Counted from the stretch's first letter, positions 1 through 7,071 are shown. The stretch is DNA of 10,945 bases from Bacteroidia bacterium (GCA_018679315.1 JAHHLF010000273.1:1-10945); one strand, 5' to 3'. Made by a program: numbers and translations. The notes: generated by a model not told the origin, from the sequence alone.

Positions 1-828
1 CTTGAAGACATCATTGATACAGGCCGCACACTGCAGGAGCTGGTACACTTATTTGCGAATACCAACGTTAAAGAATTTAAGATTGTGAGCCTGTTCTATA
101 AATCGGAGATCTATAACGGTGAATACGCGATCGATTACTTTGGGATGGAAATTCCGAATAGCTTTATCGTAGGATATGGCTTAGACTACAAAGAACAGGG
201 AAGAAATCTTAAGAATGTTTATGAACTACACCCAGATCAGATGATAAATCTAGTGCTATTTGGTAAGCCGGGAGCCGGTAAAGGAACACAAGCTACCTTC
301 TTGAAAGATCAATATTCACTTATTCATATTTCAACCGGAGACGTATTCCGTTACAATATCAAAAATAAAACAGAGCTGGGGCAACTCGCACAGTCTTATA
401 TGGATAAGGGCGATCTGGTTCCCGATGAGGTGACGATCAAGATGCTGCGGGATGAGGTAGAAAATCATCCGGAGGCTAATGGTTTTATTTTTGATGGTTT
501 TCCCAGGACAGTAGCACAGGCACAGGCACTGGACAATCTTATGGAATCCAAGGAGATGAAGATCAATGCAACGATCGCCCTGGATGCTGATGAGGAAGTT
601 CTTTTAGAACGTCTTCTTACTCGCGGTAAGGAAAGTGGCCGCCCTGACGACCAGGATGAAGATCGCATCAAAAACCGCTTTGAGGAATACAATACGAAAA
701 CTGCACCTTTACAAGCCTTCTACGAATCACAAGGAAAGTTCCATAGCATCAATGGTGTTGGCGCTATAGAAGAGATCACGAAAAGAATAAAAGGGGTGAT
801 CGAAGGCCTACGCCTTGTAGAGCAATAA
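1..828 (+). CDS. adk: Hypoxanthine phosphoribosyltransferase (C-terminal part) fused to adenylate kinase; 5' end outside window
   Basis: The frame is open from base 1, so the gene starts left of the window. Residues 1-79 are the C-terminal part of a purine phosphoribosyltransferase: LEDIIDTGRTL is the PRPP-binding loop, and GYGLDYKEQGRNL is the typical end of Hpt, which makes IMP/GMP from hypoxanthine/guanine and PRPP. With no stop and a linker of about four residues (HPDQ) it runs into a full adenylate kinase (AMP + ATP to 2 ADP) beginning at Met81 (base 241). That part has the P-loop GKPGAGKGT (88-96), the AMP-site FDGFPRT motif and a C-terminal RIKNRFEEY helix. The lid is the short kind, without the Cys4 zinc insert. 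The kinase part is 195 residues, normal for a stand-alone short Adk. No Shine-Dalgarno sequence lies before base 241, which argues for one fused polypeptide, though internal initiation at Met81 is possible. Cytosolic. I believe such fusions recur in flavobacteria but cannot confirm it here. Confidence 0.93.
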   Translation, partial: LEDIIDTGRTLQELVHLFANTNVKEFKIVSLFYKSEIYNGEYAIDYFGMEIPNSFIVGYGLDYKEQGRNLKNVYELHPDQMINLVLFGKPGAGKGTQATFLKDQYSLIHISTGDVFRYNIKNKTELGQLAQSYMDKGDLVPDEVTIKMLRDEVENHPEANGFIFDGFPRTVAQAQALDNLMESKEMKINATIALDADEEVLLERLLTRGKESGRPDDQDEDRIKNRFEEYNTKTAPLQAFYESQGKFHSINGVGAIEEITKRIKGVIEGLRLVEQ

Positions 829-849
829 GAAGCAATCTAATTCTCCGGA

Positions 850-866
850 ATGGGAGTACGTCCCAT
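850..866 (+). other. Small hairpin between adk and obg
   Basis: A perfect inverted repeat of ATGGGA and TCCCAT with a 5-base loop lies in the 52-base gap before obg. It is too short, and lacks a following T-run, to be called a terminator with confidence. It could attenuate read-through from adk, protect a processed obg 5' end, or be chance. Confidence 0.35.
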
Positions 867-867
867 T

Positions 868-875
868 TAAATTTG
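868..875 (+). promoter_or_regulatory. Possible -7 promoter box just before obg
   Basis: TAAATTTG matches the Bacteroidota -7 consensus TAnnTTTG exactly and ends 5 bases before the obg ATG. No TTG is found 19-21 bases upstream (that stretch is CTCCGG), so the match is half a promoter at best. If used, transcription would start almost at the ATG and give a leaderless or near-leaderless obg message. A chance match is quite possible. Confidence 0.25.
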
Positions 876-880
876 CAGCC

Positions 881-1888
881 ATGACTGAAGGGAATTTTGT
901 TGATTATGTAAAGATTCAAATATCCTCAGGAAAGGGAGGACAAGGTTCTGCACATCTCAGACGGGAAAAATATGTCGCCAGAGGCGGACCTGATGGAGGA
1001 GATGGGGGTCGCGGTGGACATATCATTCTACGAGGCAATAATGACCTGTGGACACTGCTCACATTTAAATTTAAGCAACATTTTAAGGCCGGACACGGTG
1101 AGCATGGCAGTAAAAGCAGGAGCACCGGGGCAAATGGAGAAGATGTGTATATAGATGTACCCCTGGGTACCGTCGTACGGAATGCTGAGGATAACAGCAT
1201 ATTATTTGAAATTACCGAGGATAAGGAAGAACGTATAGTACTAAAAGGAGGTTTAGGAGGACGTGGTAACTGGCATTTTAAAACAAGCACAAACCAAACT
1301 CCCAGATATGCTCAGCCGGGCTTACCCGGAGAAGAAATGAGCCTTACGCTTGAGCTAAAAGTATTGGCCGATGTAGGATTAGTAGGCTTTCCGAATGCCG
1401 GTAAATCGACGCTACTCTCCGTATTAACTTCGGCAAAACCGAAAATTGCCGATTACGAATTCACTACCCTTAAACCCAATCTTGGGATCGTAAAATACAG
1501 GGATTTCAGGAGTTTCGTAATGGCCGATATACCGGGCATCATTGAAGGGGCTTCAGAAGGGAAAGGGTTAGGACATTACTTCCTCAGACATATAGAACGC
1601 AACGCTACCTTGTTGTTCCTTATCCCGGCAGATAGCAAAGATATCAGTCAGGAATACGAAATACTCCTGAATGAGCTCAGGAAATACAATCCGGAAGTTT
1701 TAGATAAAAACAGGCTGGTGGCGATTTCAAAATCCGATATGCTTGATGAGGAATTGATGGAAGAAATGAGCAAGGAATTAGAGGGAGCTTTTGGCGGTAT
1801 TCCCTATATGTTTATTTCGTCTGTTACCGGCTATGGAATGGATGAACTCAAAGACAGATTGTGGACACAACTCACCGAAGCTCCATAA
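881..1888 (+). CDS. obgE: Obg family GTPase (ribosome assembly)
   Basis: Essential P-loop GTPase that binds the maturing 50S ribosomal subunit and links its assembly to GTP/ppGpp status; cytosolic and ribosome-associated. The 335-residue protein starts with the glycine-rich Obg domain (about residues 5-160; GGPDGGDGGRGG and GGLGGRGN are typical). The GTPase domain follows: G1 GFPNAGKST (169-177), switch I with TTLKPN, G3 DIPG (216-219), G4 as SKSD (283-286, a common Obg variant of NKxD), and G5 near ISSVTG. It ends without the extra C-terminal OCT domain of some Firmicutes Obg proteins or the acidic tail of the E. coli protein, which is usual for Bacteroidota. The ATG at 881 gives the expected N terminus even though no Shine-Dalgarno site precedes it. 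It lies 52 bases after adk on the same strand, probably in one transcription unit, and is closed by the terminator at 1895. Confidence 0.97.
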   Translation: MTEGNFVDYVKIQISSGKGGQGSAHLRREKYVARGGPDGGDGGRGGHIILRGNNDLWTLLTFKFKQHFKAGHGEHGSKSRSTGANGEDVYIDVPLGTVVRNAEDNSILFEITEDKEERIVLKGGLGGRGNWHFKTSTNQTPRYAQPGLPGEEMSLTLELKVLADVGLVGFPNAGKSTLLSVLTSAKPKIADYEFTTLKPNLGIVKYRDFRSFVMADIPGIIEGASEGKGLGHYFLRHIERNATLLFLIPADSKDISQEYEILLNELRKYNPEVLDKNRLVAISKSDMLDEELMEEMSKELEGAFGGIPYMFISSVTGYGMDELKDRLWTQLTEAP

Positions 1889-1894
1889 AAAAAA

Positions 1895-1918
1895 AACGGA
1901 TGAGTCTCGTCATCCGTT
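1895..1918. terminator. Bidirectional intrinsic terminator between obg and the DoxX-like gene
   Basis: A perfect 9-base inverted repeat, AACGGATGA and TCATCCGTT, has a 6-base loop (GTCTCG). On the + strand it is followed by TTCTTATAATT. On the - strand it is followed by a run of ten T (bases 1887-1896 read in reverse; its last two form part of the stem). It sits in the 50-base gap between two convergent genes, so it can stop both transcripts; the minus-strand side has the stronger T-tract. Confidence 0.9.
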
Positions 1919-1938
1919 CTTATAATTACTTTCTTTTA

Positions 1939-2313
1939 TTAAGCTCTTAAGAGATCCTGATATTTATCCTTGTAGCCAAAGAGTACGGCAACGTTCAAGA
2001 TAATTAAGATCAATGCACCCATAATATTACCAGGATCCAAGGTGGCATGGAATAGGACGGCATTTACAGAAACACTCATCAAAATAAGAGCCATAAGCGC
2101 TCCATATTTGTTAAAGATCAAAGCTAAGCCAGAGAGTATCTCAACTAGGGCCACAACCATCAAGGTTTTAGTGCTCATTAATGCGCCAAAGTATGTAGCA
2201 GCATCTCCTGTAGGTGCGTCCATAGGAATAAACTGAAAAAATTTATTCAATCCGAAGATCAGAACAAAGAGTCCCAAGAGTATTCGGAGGACCATAAAAA
2301 CTTTTGAATTCAT
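1939..2313 (-). CDS. DoxX-like four-helix inner-membrane protein
   Basis: A 124-residue, very hydrophobic protein with four likely membrane helices, at about residues 5-26, 48-68, 70-90 and 95-114, and a short basic C-terminal tail (GYKDKYQDLLRA). The N-terminal pattern RILLGLFVLIFGLNKFFQF resembles the DoxX/DoxX-like family (SURF4-related), small membrane proteins loosely tied to redox or quinone functions but mostly without a proven role. It stands alone on the minus strand, with its own promoter-like boxes (2389-2418) and a terminator (1895-1918), so it is probably a single-gene unit. The ATG at 2313 directly precedes the first helix and no Shine-Dalgarno site is visible. Family assignment is fairly sure; function is not. 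Confidence 0.8.
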   Translation of the reverse strand: MNSKVFMVLRILLGLFVLIFGLNKFFQFIPMDAPTGDAATYFGALMSTKTLMVVALVEILSGLALIFNKYGALMALILMSVSVNAVLFHATLDPGNIMGALILIILNVAVLFGYKDKYQDLLRA

Positions 2314-2388
2314 AGGTTTGAATTTTGTTGTTAGATCTTAAAAATAACAAGAATTAAGGGGAAAGACGACCCCATTCTATATTTTTCC

Positions 2389-2418
2389 AAAACATAATCC
2401 GAGGGTATTTAGTGACAA
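2389..2418 (-). promoter_or_regulatory. Bacteroidota-type promoter for the DoxX-like gene
   Basis: Read on the minus strand, TTG (2416-2418) is followed after exactly 19 bases by TATGTTTT (2389-2396), one base off the -7 consensus TAnnTTTG. The predicted start of transcription is near 2385, giving an untranslated leader of about 70 bases before the ATG at 2313. The spacing match is good, but the call rests on consensus comparison only. Confidence 0.5.
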
Positions 2419-2434
2419 TCGCAGCCCTACTGTG

Positions 2435-2442
2435 TATCTTTG
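2435..2442 (+). promoter_or_regulatory. -7 promoter box for mpl
   Basis: TATCTTTG is an exact match to TAnnTTTG and lies 19 bases before the ATG at 2462. The -33 element is weak: GTG at 2412-2414, at a 20-base spacing, instead of TTG. Transcription would begin near 2446, which leaves a leader of about 16 bases and rules out initiation at the in-frame GTG at 2432. This supports Met at 2462 as the mpl start. Confidence 0.5.
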
Positions 2443-2461
2443 GCGACAAATTTTAGGCGCT

Positions 2462-3820
2462 ATGCGTGTACATTTTATAGCTATAGGGGGAAGTGCCATG
2501 CACAACCTGGCCCTGGCACTTCATCATAAGGGTTATGAAGTAAGCGGGAGTGATGATGTCATCTTTGAACCTTCTAAAAGCAGACTCGAAAAAGTCGGCC
2601 TGCTACCTGCTAAGATGGGCTGGGATAAGGCAAATATTCATGAGGAAATAGATGCTGTTATCCTGGGTATGCACGCCAAAGCGGATAATCCGGAACTATT
2701 AAAAGCGAAAGAACTCAGCATTCCGATCTATTCCTATCCTGAATTCCTATACGAGCAATCCAAAAATAAAACGCGGGTCGTAATTGGTGGCAGCCATGGT
2801 AAAACAAGCATAACCTCTATGATCCTTCACGTGCTTCATTACCATGGGAAAGAGGTAGACTTTATGGTAGGCGCCCAGTTGGAAGGTTTTGACCGAATGG
2901 TAAAACTCACTCATGAAAATGATTTTATGCTGCTTGAGGGCGATGAATACCTCTCCTCGGCCCTTGACCGCAGGCCTAAGTTTCATTTATACAAGGCAAA
3001 TATTGCGCTGTTAAGTGGGATAGCCTGGGACCATATTAATGTATTTCCAACCTGGGAAAACTATGTAGACCAATTCAAGATCTTCCTGGAAAGTATTGTT
3101 GAAGGCGGGAGCATCACTTATAATGTTGAAGATCCAGTTGTGAAACAGATCGTAGAAGCATCTGAGCGCCCGATACGTAAGATCCCCTATCAAACCCCGG
3201 CCTATCATATAGCGAATGGGACTACTTATCTGGAAACCCCGGAAGGACCCTTACCAGTAGAGATCTTTGGAAAACACAATATGAACAATTTGGCAGGAGC
3301 CAAATGGATATGTCAGCATATGGGCCTTGATGAGGAGGCCTTTTACGAGGCTATTCCCTCTTTCAAAGGGGCGTCTAAACGTTTGGAAAAATTGGCGGAT
3401 AACGGAGATACAGTGATCTTTAAAGATTTTGCGCATTCTCCCAGCAAGGTGAGGGCTACTACACAGGCCGTTAAAGATCAATATCCGGATAAAAAATTGA
3501 TCGCCTGCCTGGAGTTACATACATATAGTAGCCTGAATGCCGAGTTCTTAAAAGAATACAAGGAGACTTTGGATTCAGCTGATCTGGCATGTGTGTATTA
3601 TTCTCCGGAATCTTTAAAGATAAAACGATTGGATCCCATAAATGCCGAGCAGATCAAAAATTCGTTTGGCCGGGAGGATCTGGTGACTTACACAGAACCG
3701 GATTCCTTCAGGGAATTCCTGAAGACAGAAGAGTTGTCCAATTCTGTTCTACTGATGATGAGCTCCGGAAATTACGGTGGCTTGGACCTTCAGGAACTGA
3801 TTCTTACCAAGGTTAATTAA
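2462..3820 (+). CDS. mpl: UDP-N-acetylmuramate:L-alanyl-gamma-D-glutamyl-meso-diaminopimelate ligase
   Basis: Mur-ligase family enzyme of peptidoglycan recycling: it joins the recovered tripeptide L-Ala-D-Glu-mesoDAP to UDP-MurNAc using ATP, in the cytosol. The 452-residue length fits Mpl. The N-terminal Rossmann domain begins MRVHFIAIGGSAMHNLA and includes GYEVSGSD. The central ATPase domain has the P-loop GGSHGKTS (109-116), EGDEY (159-163) and the AWDHINVFPTWENY segment. The C-terminal domain has DFAHSPSKVRAT (from 322), with the NMNNLAGA motif before it. An in-frame GTG at 2432 would add ten residues, but it lies upstream of the -7 box and the family N terminus matches the ATG at 2462. 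Monocistronic, converging on the next gene with a 14-base gap and no visible terminator. Its presence implies DAP-type peptidoglycan and muropeptide recycling. Confidence 0.95.
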   Translation: MRVHFIAIGGSAMHNLALALHHKGYEVSGSDDVIFEPSKSRLEKVGLLPAKMGWDKANIHEEIDAVILGMHAKADNPELLKAKELSIPIYSYPEFLYEQSKNKTRVVIGGSHGKTSITSMILHVLHYHGKEVDFMVGAQLEGFDRMVKLTHENDFMLLEGDEYLSSALDRRPKFHLYKANIALLSGIAWDHINVFPTWENYVDQFKIFLESIVEGGSITYNVEDPVVKQIVEASERPIRKIPYQTPAYHIANGTTYLETPEGPLPVEIFGKHNMNNLAGAKWICQHMGLDEEAFYEAIPSFKGASKRLEKLADNGDTVIFKDFAHSPSKVRATTQAVKDQYPDKKLIACLELHTYSSLNAEFLKEYKETLDSADLACVYYSPESLKIKRLDPINAEQIKNSFGREDLVTYTEPDSFREFLKTEELSNSVLLMMSSGNYGGLDLQELILTKVN

Positions 3821-3834
3821 GTTAAAAAGGAGGT

Positions 3835-4281
3835 TTACACCCCAAACTGCCTGAGGTGATGATCCAAATGTTTGTATTCCATCATGCCCCATTGATCGTG
3901 AGTTAAGTGCCCAAACAAGGGATGTGGCTGCCACTCTTTCCTTTCCCGGGTTTCATAGCATGCATGTACCAGCGATTTTAAGTTGGTCATTTCGGTCTGA
4001 AAGTCTTTTTCCTCTGTAGCCTTTGCAATAGGCGAAGTTGGGAGCCCTTTTCGCCAGGGTTTATCATTGTACAAGGATTTTTTAAAGAACCAACGCACCA
4101 ATGGGTTGCCATTCTTCCCTGAATTAGGCTTGTTTTTCACAGCCACTTCTAGGGGCACCTGGCAATGCCAGACCATTTGTCCCACAGACATTTTTCCCCA
4201 TTTTCGCTGGCTGTCTTCAGTCAACTGGTCAAGTCGGTTCAATACTTCCTTATATGCAGATACTTCAAATAGGGATTTCAT
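3835..4281 (-). CDS. DUF1569 protein, DinB/YfiT-like fold
   Basis: A 148-residue soluble protein without a signal peptide. It fits DUF1569, a branch of the DinB/YfiT-like four-helix family. Family hallmarks visible are KMSVGQMVWHCQ (30-41, with His39) and a C-terminal HPLFGHLTHDQWGMMEYKHLDHHLRQFG, where His138 and His142 (or His141) with His39 could form the usual metal-binding triad. Members of the wider fold include thiol-dependent transferases and damage-inducible proteins, but DUF1569 proteins have no agreed function. It is transcribed toward mpl and away from radC; 78 bases separate its ATG from that of radC. Confidence 0.82.
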   Translation of the reverse strand: MKSLFEVSAYKEVLNRLDQLTEDSQRKWGKMSVGQMVWHCQVPLEVAVKNKPNSGKNGNPLVRWFFKKSLYNDKPWRKGLPTSPIAKATEEKDFQTEMTNLKSLVHACYETRERKEWQPHPLFGHLTHDQWGMMEYKHLDHHLRQFGV

Positions 4282-4343
4282 TTATGCTCATTTAGTTGCA
4301 GGTAAAATACAGCAAAAAAGGAGTTATTTGTCTTAAAAGCGCT

Positions 4344-4351
4344 CAAAAATA
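4344..4351 (-). promoter_or_regulatory. Possible -7 box for the DUF1569 gene
   Basis: On the minus strand these bases read TATTTTTG, an exact TAnnTTTG match in the divergent gap between the DUF1569 gene and radC, about 60 bases before the DUF1569 ATG. The -33 position would fall inside the first codons of radC and shows no TTG. No equally good box was found for radC on the + strand. Confidence 0.3.
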
Positions 4352-4359
4352 TAGATCAC

Positions 4360-5037
4360 ATGGCCCTTAAAGACTGGCCTACTGAAGACAAACCCAGGGA
4401 AAAACTAATCGCAAACGGCAGTACGTTCCTTACTAATGCTGAACTATTGTCAATTCTCTTAGGTTCGGGTAGTCGTGAGAAGACTGCCCTGGATCTAAGC
4501 AAACAAGTTCTCTCTGCAACCGGTAATAAATTACATGGTTTGCTCTCAATGAGCAGGAACGAACTATTAAAATTCAAGGGCATTGGAGAGGCCAAAGCCG
4601 TGACGATCCTTGCAGCTATTGAATTGGGGAGACGAATGCGATCAGAACCAATTGATAAAAAATATGCCGTACATGAGAGTCATTCTGCCTATCAGATACT
4701 ACACCCAAAGATCGGGCACCTGCCACATGAAGAGTTTTGGATCCTTTATTTGAATAATTCTAATACGCTAATATGCAGCGAGTTGCTAAGCAAAGGAGGG
4801 ATTACCGGAACCTTGGTAGATATCAGGCTTGTCCTTAAGAAAGCACTGGAATATGGAGCTGTAGGCCTGATCGTTGCCCATAACCATCCATCTAATCAAT
4901 TAAAACCGAGCAAAGCCGACTTAGACCTCACTCAAAAAATAACAAAAGCAGCCAGAAGCATAGATATAAAACTGCTGGATCATCTTATTATCACTGAGAC
5001 TTCTTATTTTAGTTTCGCCGATGAAAATTTAATCTGA
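4360..5037 (+). CDS. radC: RadC family JAMM/MPN metalloprotein
   Basis: A 225-residue protein of full family length. Residues 1-95 hold the RadC N-terminal region with a helix-hairpin-helix motif (FKGIGEAKA, 72-80) suited to DNA binding. Residues 105-225 hold a JAB1/MPN-type metalloprotease-like domain with the complete zinc signature: Glu124/Glu125 (HEEFW), His174 and His176 in HNHPS, Ser184 and Asp187. Despite the name, a direct role in DNA repair is doubtful; the biochemical activity of chromosomal RadC proteins is not settled. The ATG at 4360 gives the standard start (MALKDWPTEDKPREKL), with an A-rich leader and no Shine-Dalgarno site. It heads a tight run: the next gene begins on the base after its TGA, so translation is probably coupled. 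Confidence 0.95.
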   Translation: MALKDWPTEDKPREKLIANGSTFLTNAELLSILLGSGSREKTALDLSKQVLSATGNKLHGLLSMSRNELLKFKGIGEAKAVTILAAIELGRRMRSEPIDKKYAVHESHSAYQILHPKIGHLPHEEFWILYLNNSNTLICSELLSKGGITGTLVDIRLVLKKALEYGAVGLIVAHNHPSNQLKPSKADLDLTQKITKAARSIDIKLLDHLIITETSYFSFADENLI

Positions 5038-6333
5038 ATGCTGCTCATATATACCCACAAGAAAACTCCCCGACTCACCTATGTGTTAAAGCAAGTTTTG
5101 CAGCGTATTCTTGGGCTTGAGTTTACTATAACTACACGTATAGAAGATTTTATCAAACATTCGGGGCCAAAGATCACCTATACAACCAAGCCCTTACAAA
5201 ATGAGTTTTTCATACAGAGTCATCCTTTACTTTTTGACGAAGGGATACAGGAATATGAAATAAAGGTGCGTCCCTGGGACGATCTTCCCACATTTTTTCC
5301 CACAGTCAAATCAAATGTCATTCCGTTTGACCTTTTTGCTGCGAGTTTCTTTCTTCTTACAAGGTACGAGGAGTATCTACCATTTAAGCCCGATCAACAT
5401 GGTAGGTTTCCGGCAACTTCCAGTGTGGCACATAAGCACGATTTCCTCCACCTTCCCCTGGTCGATGTTTGGGCATGGAAGTGGGTAGAAATCCTAAAGG
5501 AAAAATTTCCTGAAGTGACTCCAATAAAAAACCCCGTGCAGTTTACGCCGGTCGTAAATGTGACCACCTCACATTGCTTTGCGCATAGAGGTGTGATACG
5601 TGGTTCAGCAGGATTGCTTATGGATCTGGGCTATTTTAAGCTGAGAAGAGTAGTAGACAGGATCGCAGTGGTTATTTTCAGGAAGAAAGACCCCTTTGAT
5701 AATTTTGAAAAGCTAATTGGGGTATTAAAAAAGTTCAGGACTAAGGGCATTTTCTTTTTTCAATTCGCTGAGTATTCCAAACATGATAAAAATATTTCGA
5801 CGGAAAACAACAAGTTTCGTTCCTTAATAAAATACGTGGCCGATTACGCCGAAGTGGGGTTGGCGGCTTCCTTTAGGTCCCAGACAGAAATGGCATTACT
5901 TAAGGATGAAAAAGAGCATTTATCAGCCGTAATACACAGGCCCATAAATTCTGTACGTTTGCGGTATAACCGCATAGAGATCCCATCTTCTTACCGCGAC
6001 CTGATCGATGCAGAGATCACCCGAGATTATACCATGGGCTACACCCATTATATTGGTTTTAAGGCCAGTACGTGCACTCCGTTCTTTTTTTACGATTTGG
6101 GAATTGAGGCGCAACAACCCATAAAAGTACATCCTTTTGCAGTTCATGACTATGCCCTTCAGGGCCATTCGAAAATTGAAAAAATGCTCAGCGAGATAAG
6201 CAGTGCTGCCACTCAGGTAAGAAGGGTAGGGGGTAATTTTATTTTGCTGTTTTCCAATGAAAATCTGGGAGGATCACATCGGGTGAATTGGCTAGATCTT
6301 TATGAACGCGTTATCGAGCAATATCATGTTTAA
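5038..6333 (+). CDS. DUF7033 / polysaccharide-deacetylase-like protein, probably catalytically inactive
   Basis: A 431-residue protein with no signal peptide. Residues 1-160 look like the DUF7033 N-terminal domain found in Bacteroidota deacetylase-family proteins: FDLFAASFFLLTRYEEYL, GRFPA and PLVDVWAWK are hallmarks. Residues 165-431 follow the deacetylase-like (NodB-related) part, with DPFDNF, DYTMGY, GFKASTCTPFFFYDL and KVHPF. From memory, active relatives carry Y-D-I-D, H-P-S and S-R-Q-H motifs. Here the aligned positions read V-N174-V-T176, A276-A-S and V-R-L-R309, so both acidic residues and both histidines expected to hold the metal are replaced. The frame is intact and the scaffold conserved, so this looks like a retained pseudoenzyme rather than decay. 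It starts directly after the radC stop (zero spacing) and overlaps the nucleotidase gene, which suggests co-translation. Substrate and role are unknown. Confidence 0.75.
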   Translation: MLLIYTHKKTPRLTYVLKQVLQRILGLEFTITTRIEDFIKHSGPKITYTTKPLQNEFFIQSHPLLFDEGIQEYEIKVRPWDDLPTFFPTVKSNVIPFDLFAASFFLLTRYEEYLPFKPDQHGRFPATSSVAHKHDFLHLPLVDVWAWKWVEILKEKFPEVTPIKNPVQFTPVVNVTTSHCFAHRGVIRGSAGLLMDLGYFKLRRVVDRIAVVIFRKKDPFDNFEKLIGVLKKFRTKGIFFFQFAEYSKHDKNISTENNKFRSLIKYVADYAEVGLAASFRSQTEMALLKDEKEHLSAVIHRPINSVRLRYNRIEIPSSYRDLIDAEITRDYTMGYTHYIGFKASTCTPFFFYDLGIEAQQPIKVHPFAVHDYALQGHSKIEKMLSEISSAATQVRRVGGNFILLFSNENLGGSHRVNWLDLYERVIEQYHV

Positions 6334-7015
6334 AGAATCGATCACCGACATATTTTTTGACCTGGACCACACCTTGTGGGATTTTGAAAAGAACTCGAAA
6401 CTTACATTCGAAAAGATCTTTGCCGATCATGAAGTAGCTGTGAATCTTCAAGATTTTCTTCATATTTATGTCCCGTTAAATCTGGCTTATTGGAAGATGT
6501 ATCGGGAAAATAGGATCAGTAAACCTGATCTGCGCTATCAGCGATTACGCAGGACATTTGATGCGTTGGATTTTGGTATTGAGGATCATTTGATCAACAC
6601 CTTGTCAAAAGAATATATAGCTTATCTCTCGAGTTATAACCACTTGATATCCAACTCAGTTGAAGTTTTAGAATATCTCTATCCAGGCTATAATTTACAT
6701 ATCATCACGAATGGCTTTCAGGAGATACAACACAAAAAACTACAAAACGCACGGATCGAACATTATTTTGACATTATTGTTAATTCGGAAATGGCAGGGG
6801 TTAAAAAGCCCAATCCACGGATATTTATGCTGGCTTTGGAAACGGCAAAAGTAAGGCCGGAAAAGGCATTGATGATCGGTGATAATTTGGAAGCAGATAT
6901 CCTTGGTGCTCAGGCCGTGGGTATTCGGGCACTTCACTACAACGCCCATAATGACCCGGTGCATGATCATTGTACAATGATCCATGATTTGATTGAAATA
7001 AAATCCTATTTATAG
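6326..7015 (+). CDS. yjjG: YjjG family noncanonical pyrimidine nucleotidase (HAD superfamily)
   Basis: HAD-type phosphatase that in E. coli removes phosphate from pyrimidine nucleotides, including damaged ones, as a house-cleaning enzyme in the cytosol. With the ATG at 6326 the product is 229 residues, the family size. Motif I is FFDLDHTLWDF, with nucleophile Asp12 and acid/base Asp14; motif II is IITNG (Thr128); motif III is Lys160/Lys161 in GVKKPNPRIF; motif IV is GDNLEADI (Asp186, Asp191). An alpha-helical C1-type cap lies between motifs I and II. An upstream in-frame ATG at 6302 would add eight residues that match nothing in the family, so 6326 is preferred; it overlaps the preceding gene by 8 bases. 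Last gene of the radC run, with no terminator visible after it. Confidence 0.9.
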   Translation: MFKESITDIFFDLDHTLWDFEKNSKLTFEKIFADHEVAVNLQDFLHIYVPLNLAYWKMYRENRISKPDLRYQRLRRTFDALDFGIEDHLINTLSKEYIAYLSSYNHLISNSVEVLEYLYPGYNLHIITNGFQEIQHKKLQNARIEHYFDIIVNSEMAGVKKPNPRIFMLALETAKVRPEKALMIGDNLEADILGAQAVGIRALHYNAHNDPVHDHCTMIHDLIEIKSYL

Positions 7016-7071
7016 AGTTATATAGGAAACGGCACCAAATGGCTGTTTTTAACACTATAGAACCTTAGTAG

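Noticed and set aside
916..1290. A 124-codon open frame on the minus strand inside obg, with a Pro/Ser/Leu-rich product
   Set aside because: It is the mirror of the glycine-rich Obg domain (GGN codons read as Pro/Thr/Ser on the other strand), has no family resemblance, and the plus-strand gene is certain.
2356..2372. GGGG/CCCC inverted repeat in the leader of the DoxX-like gene as a riboswitch or terminator
   Set aside because: The stem is only four pairs with an 8-base loop and has no extended conserved structure; too weak to call.
2432..2461. GTG at 2432 as an upstream start for mpl
   Set aside because: It lies before and across the -7 box TATCTTTG, and the Mur-ligase N terminus matches a start at the ATG at 2462.
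3805..3850. A terminator between the convergent mpl and DUF1569 genes
   Set aside because: The 14-base gap and flanks hold no stable inverted repeat with a T-run on either strand.
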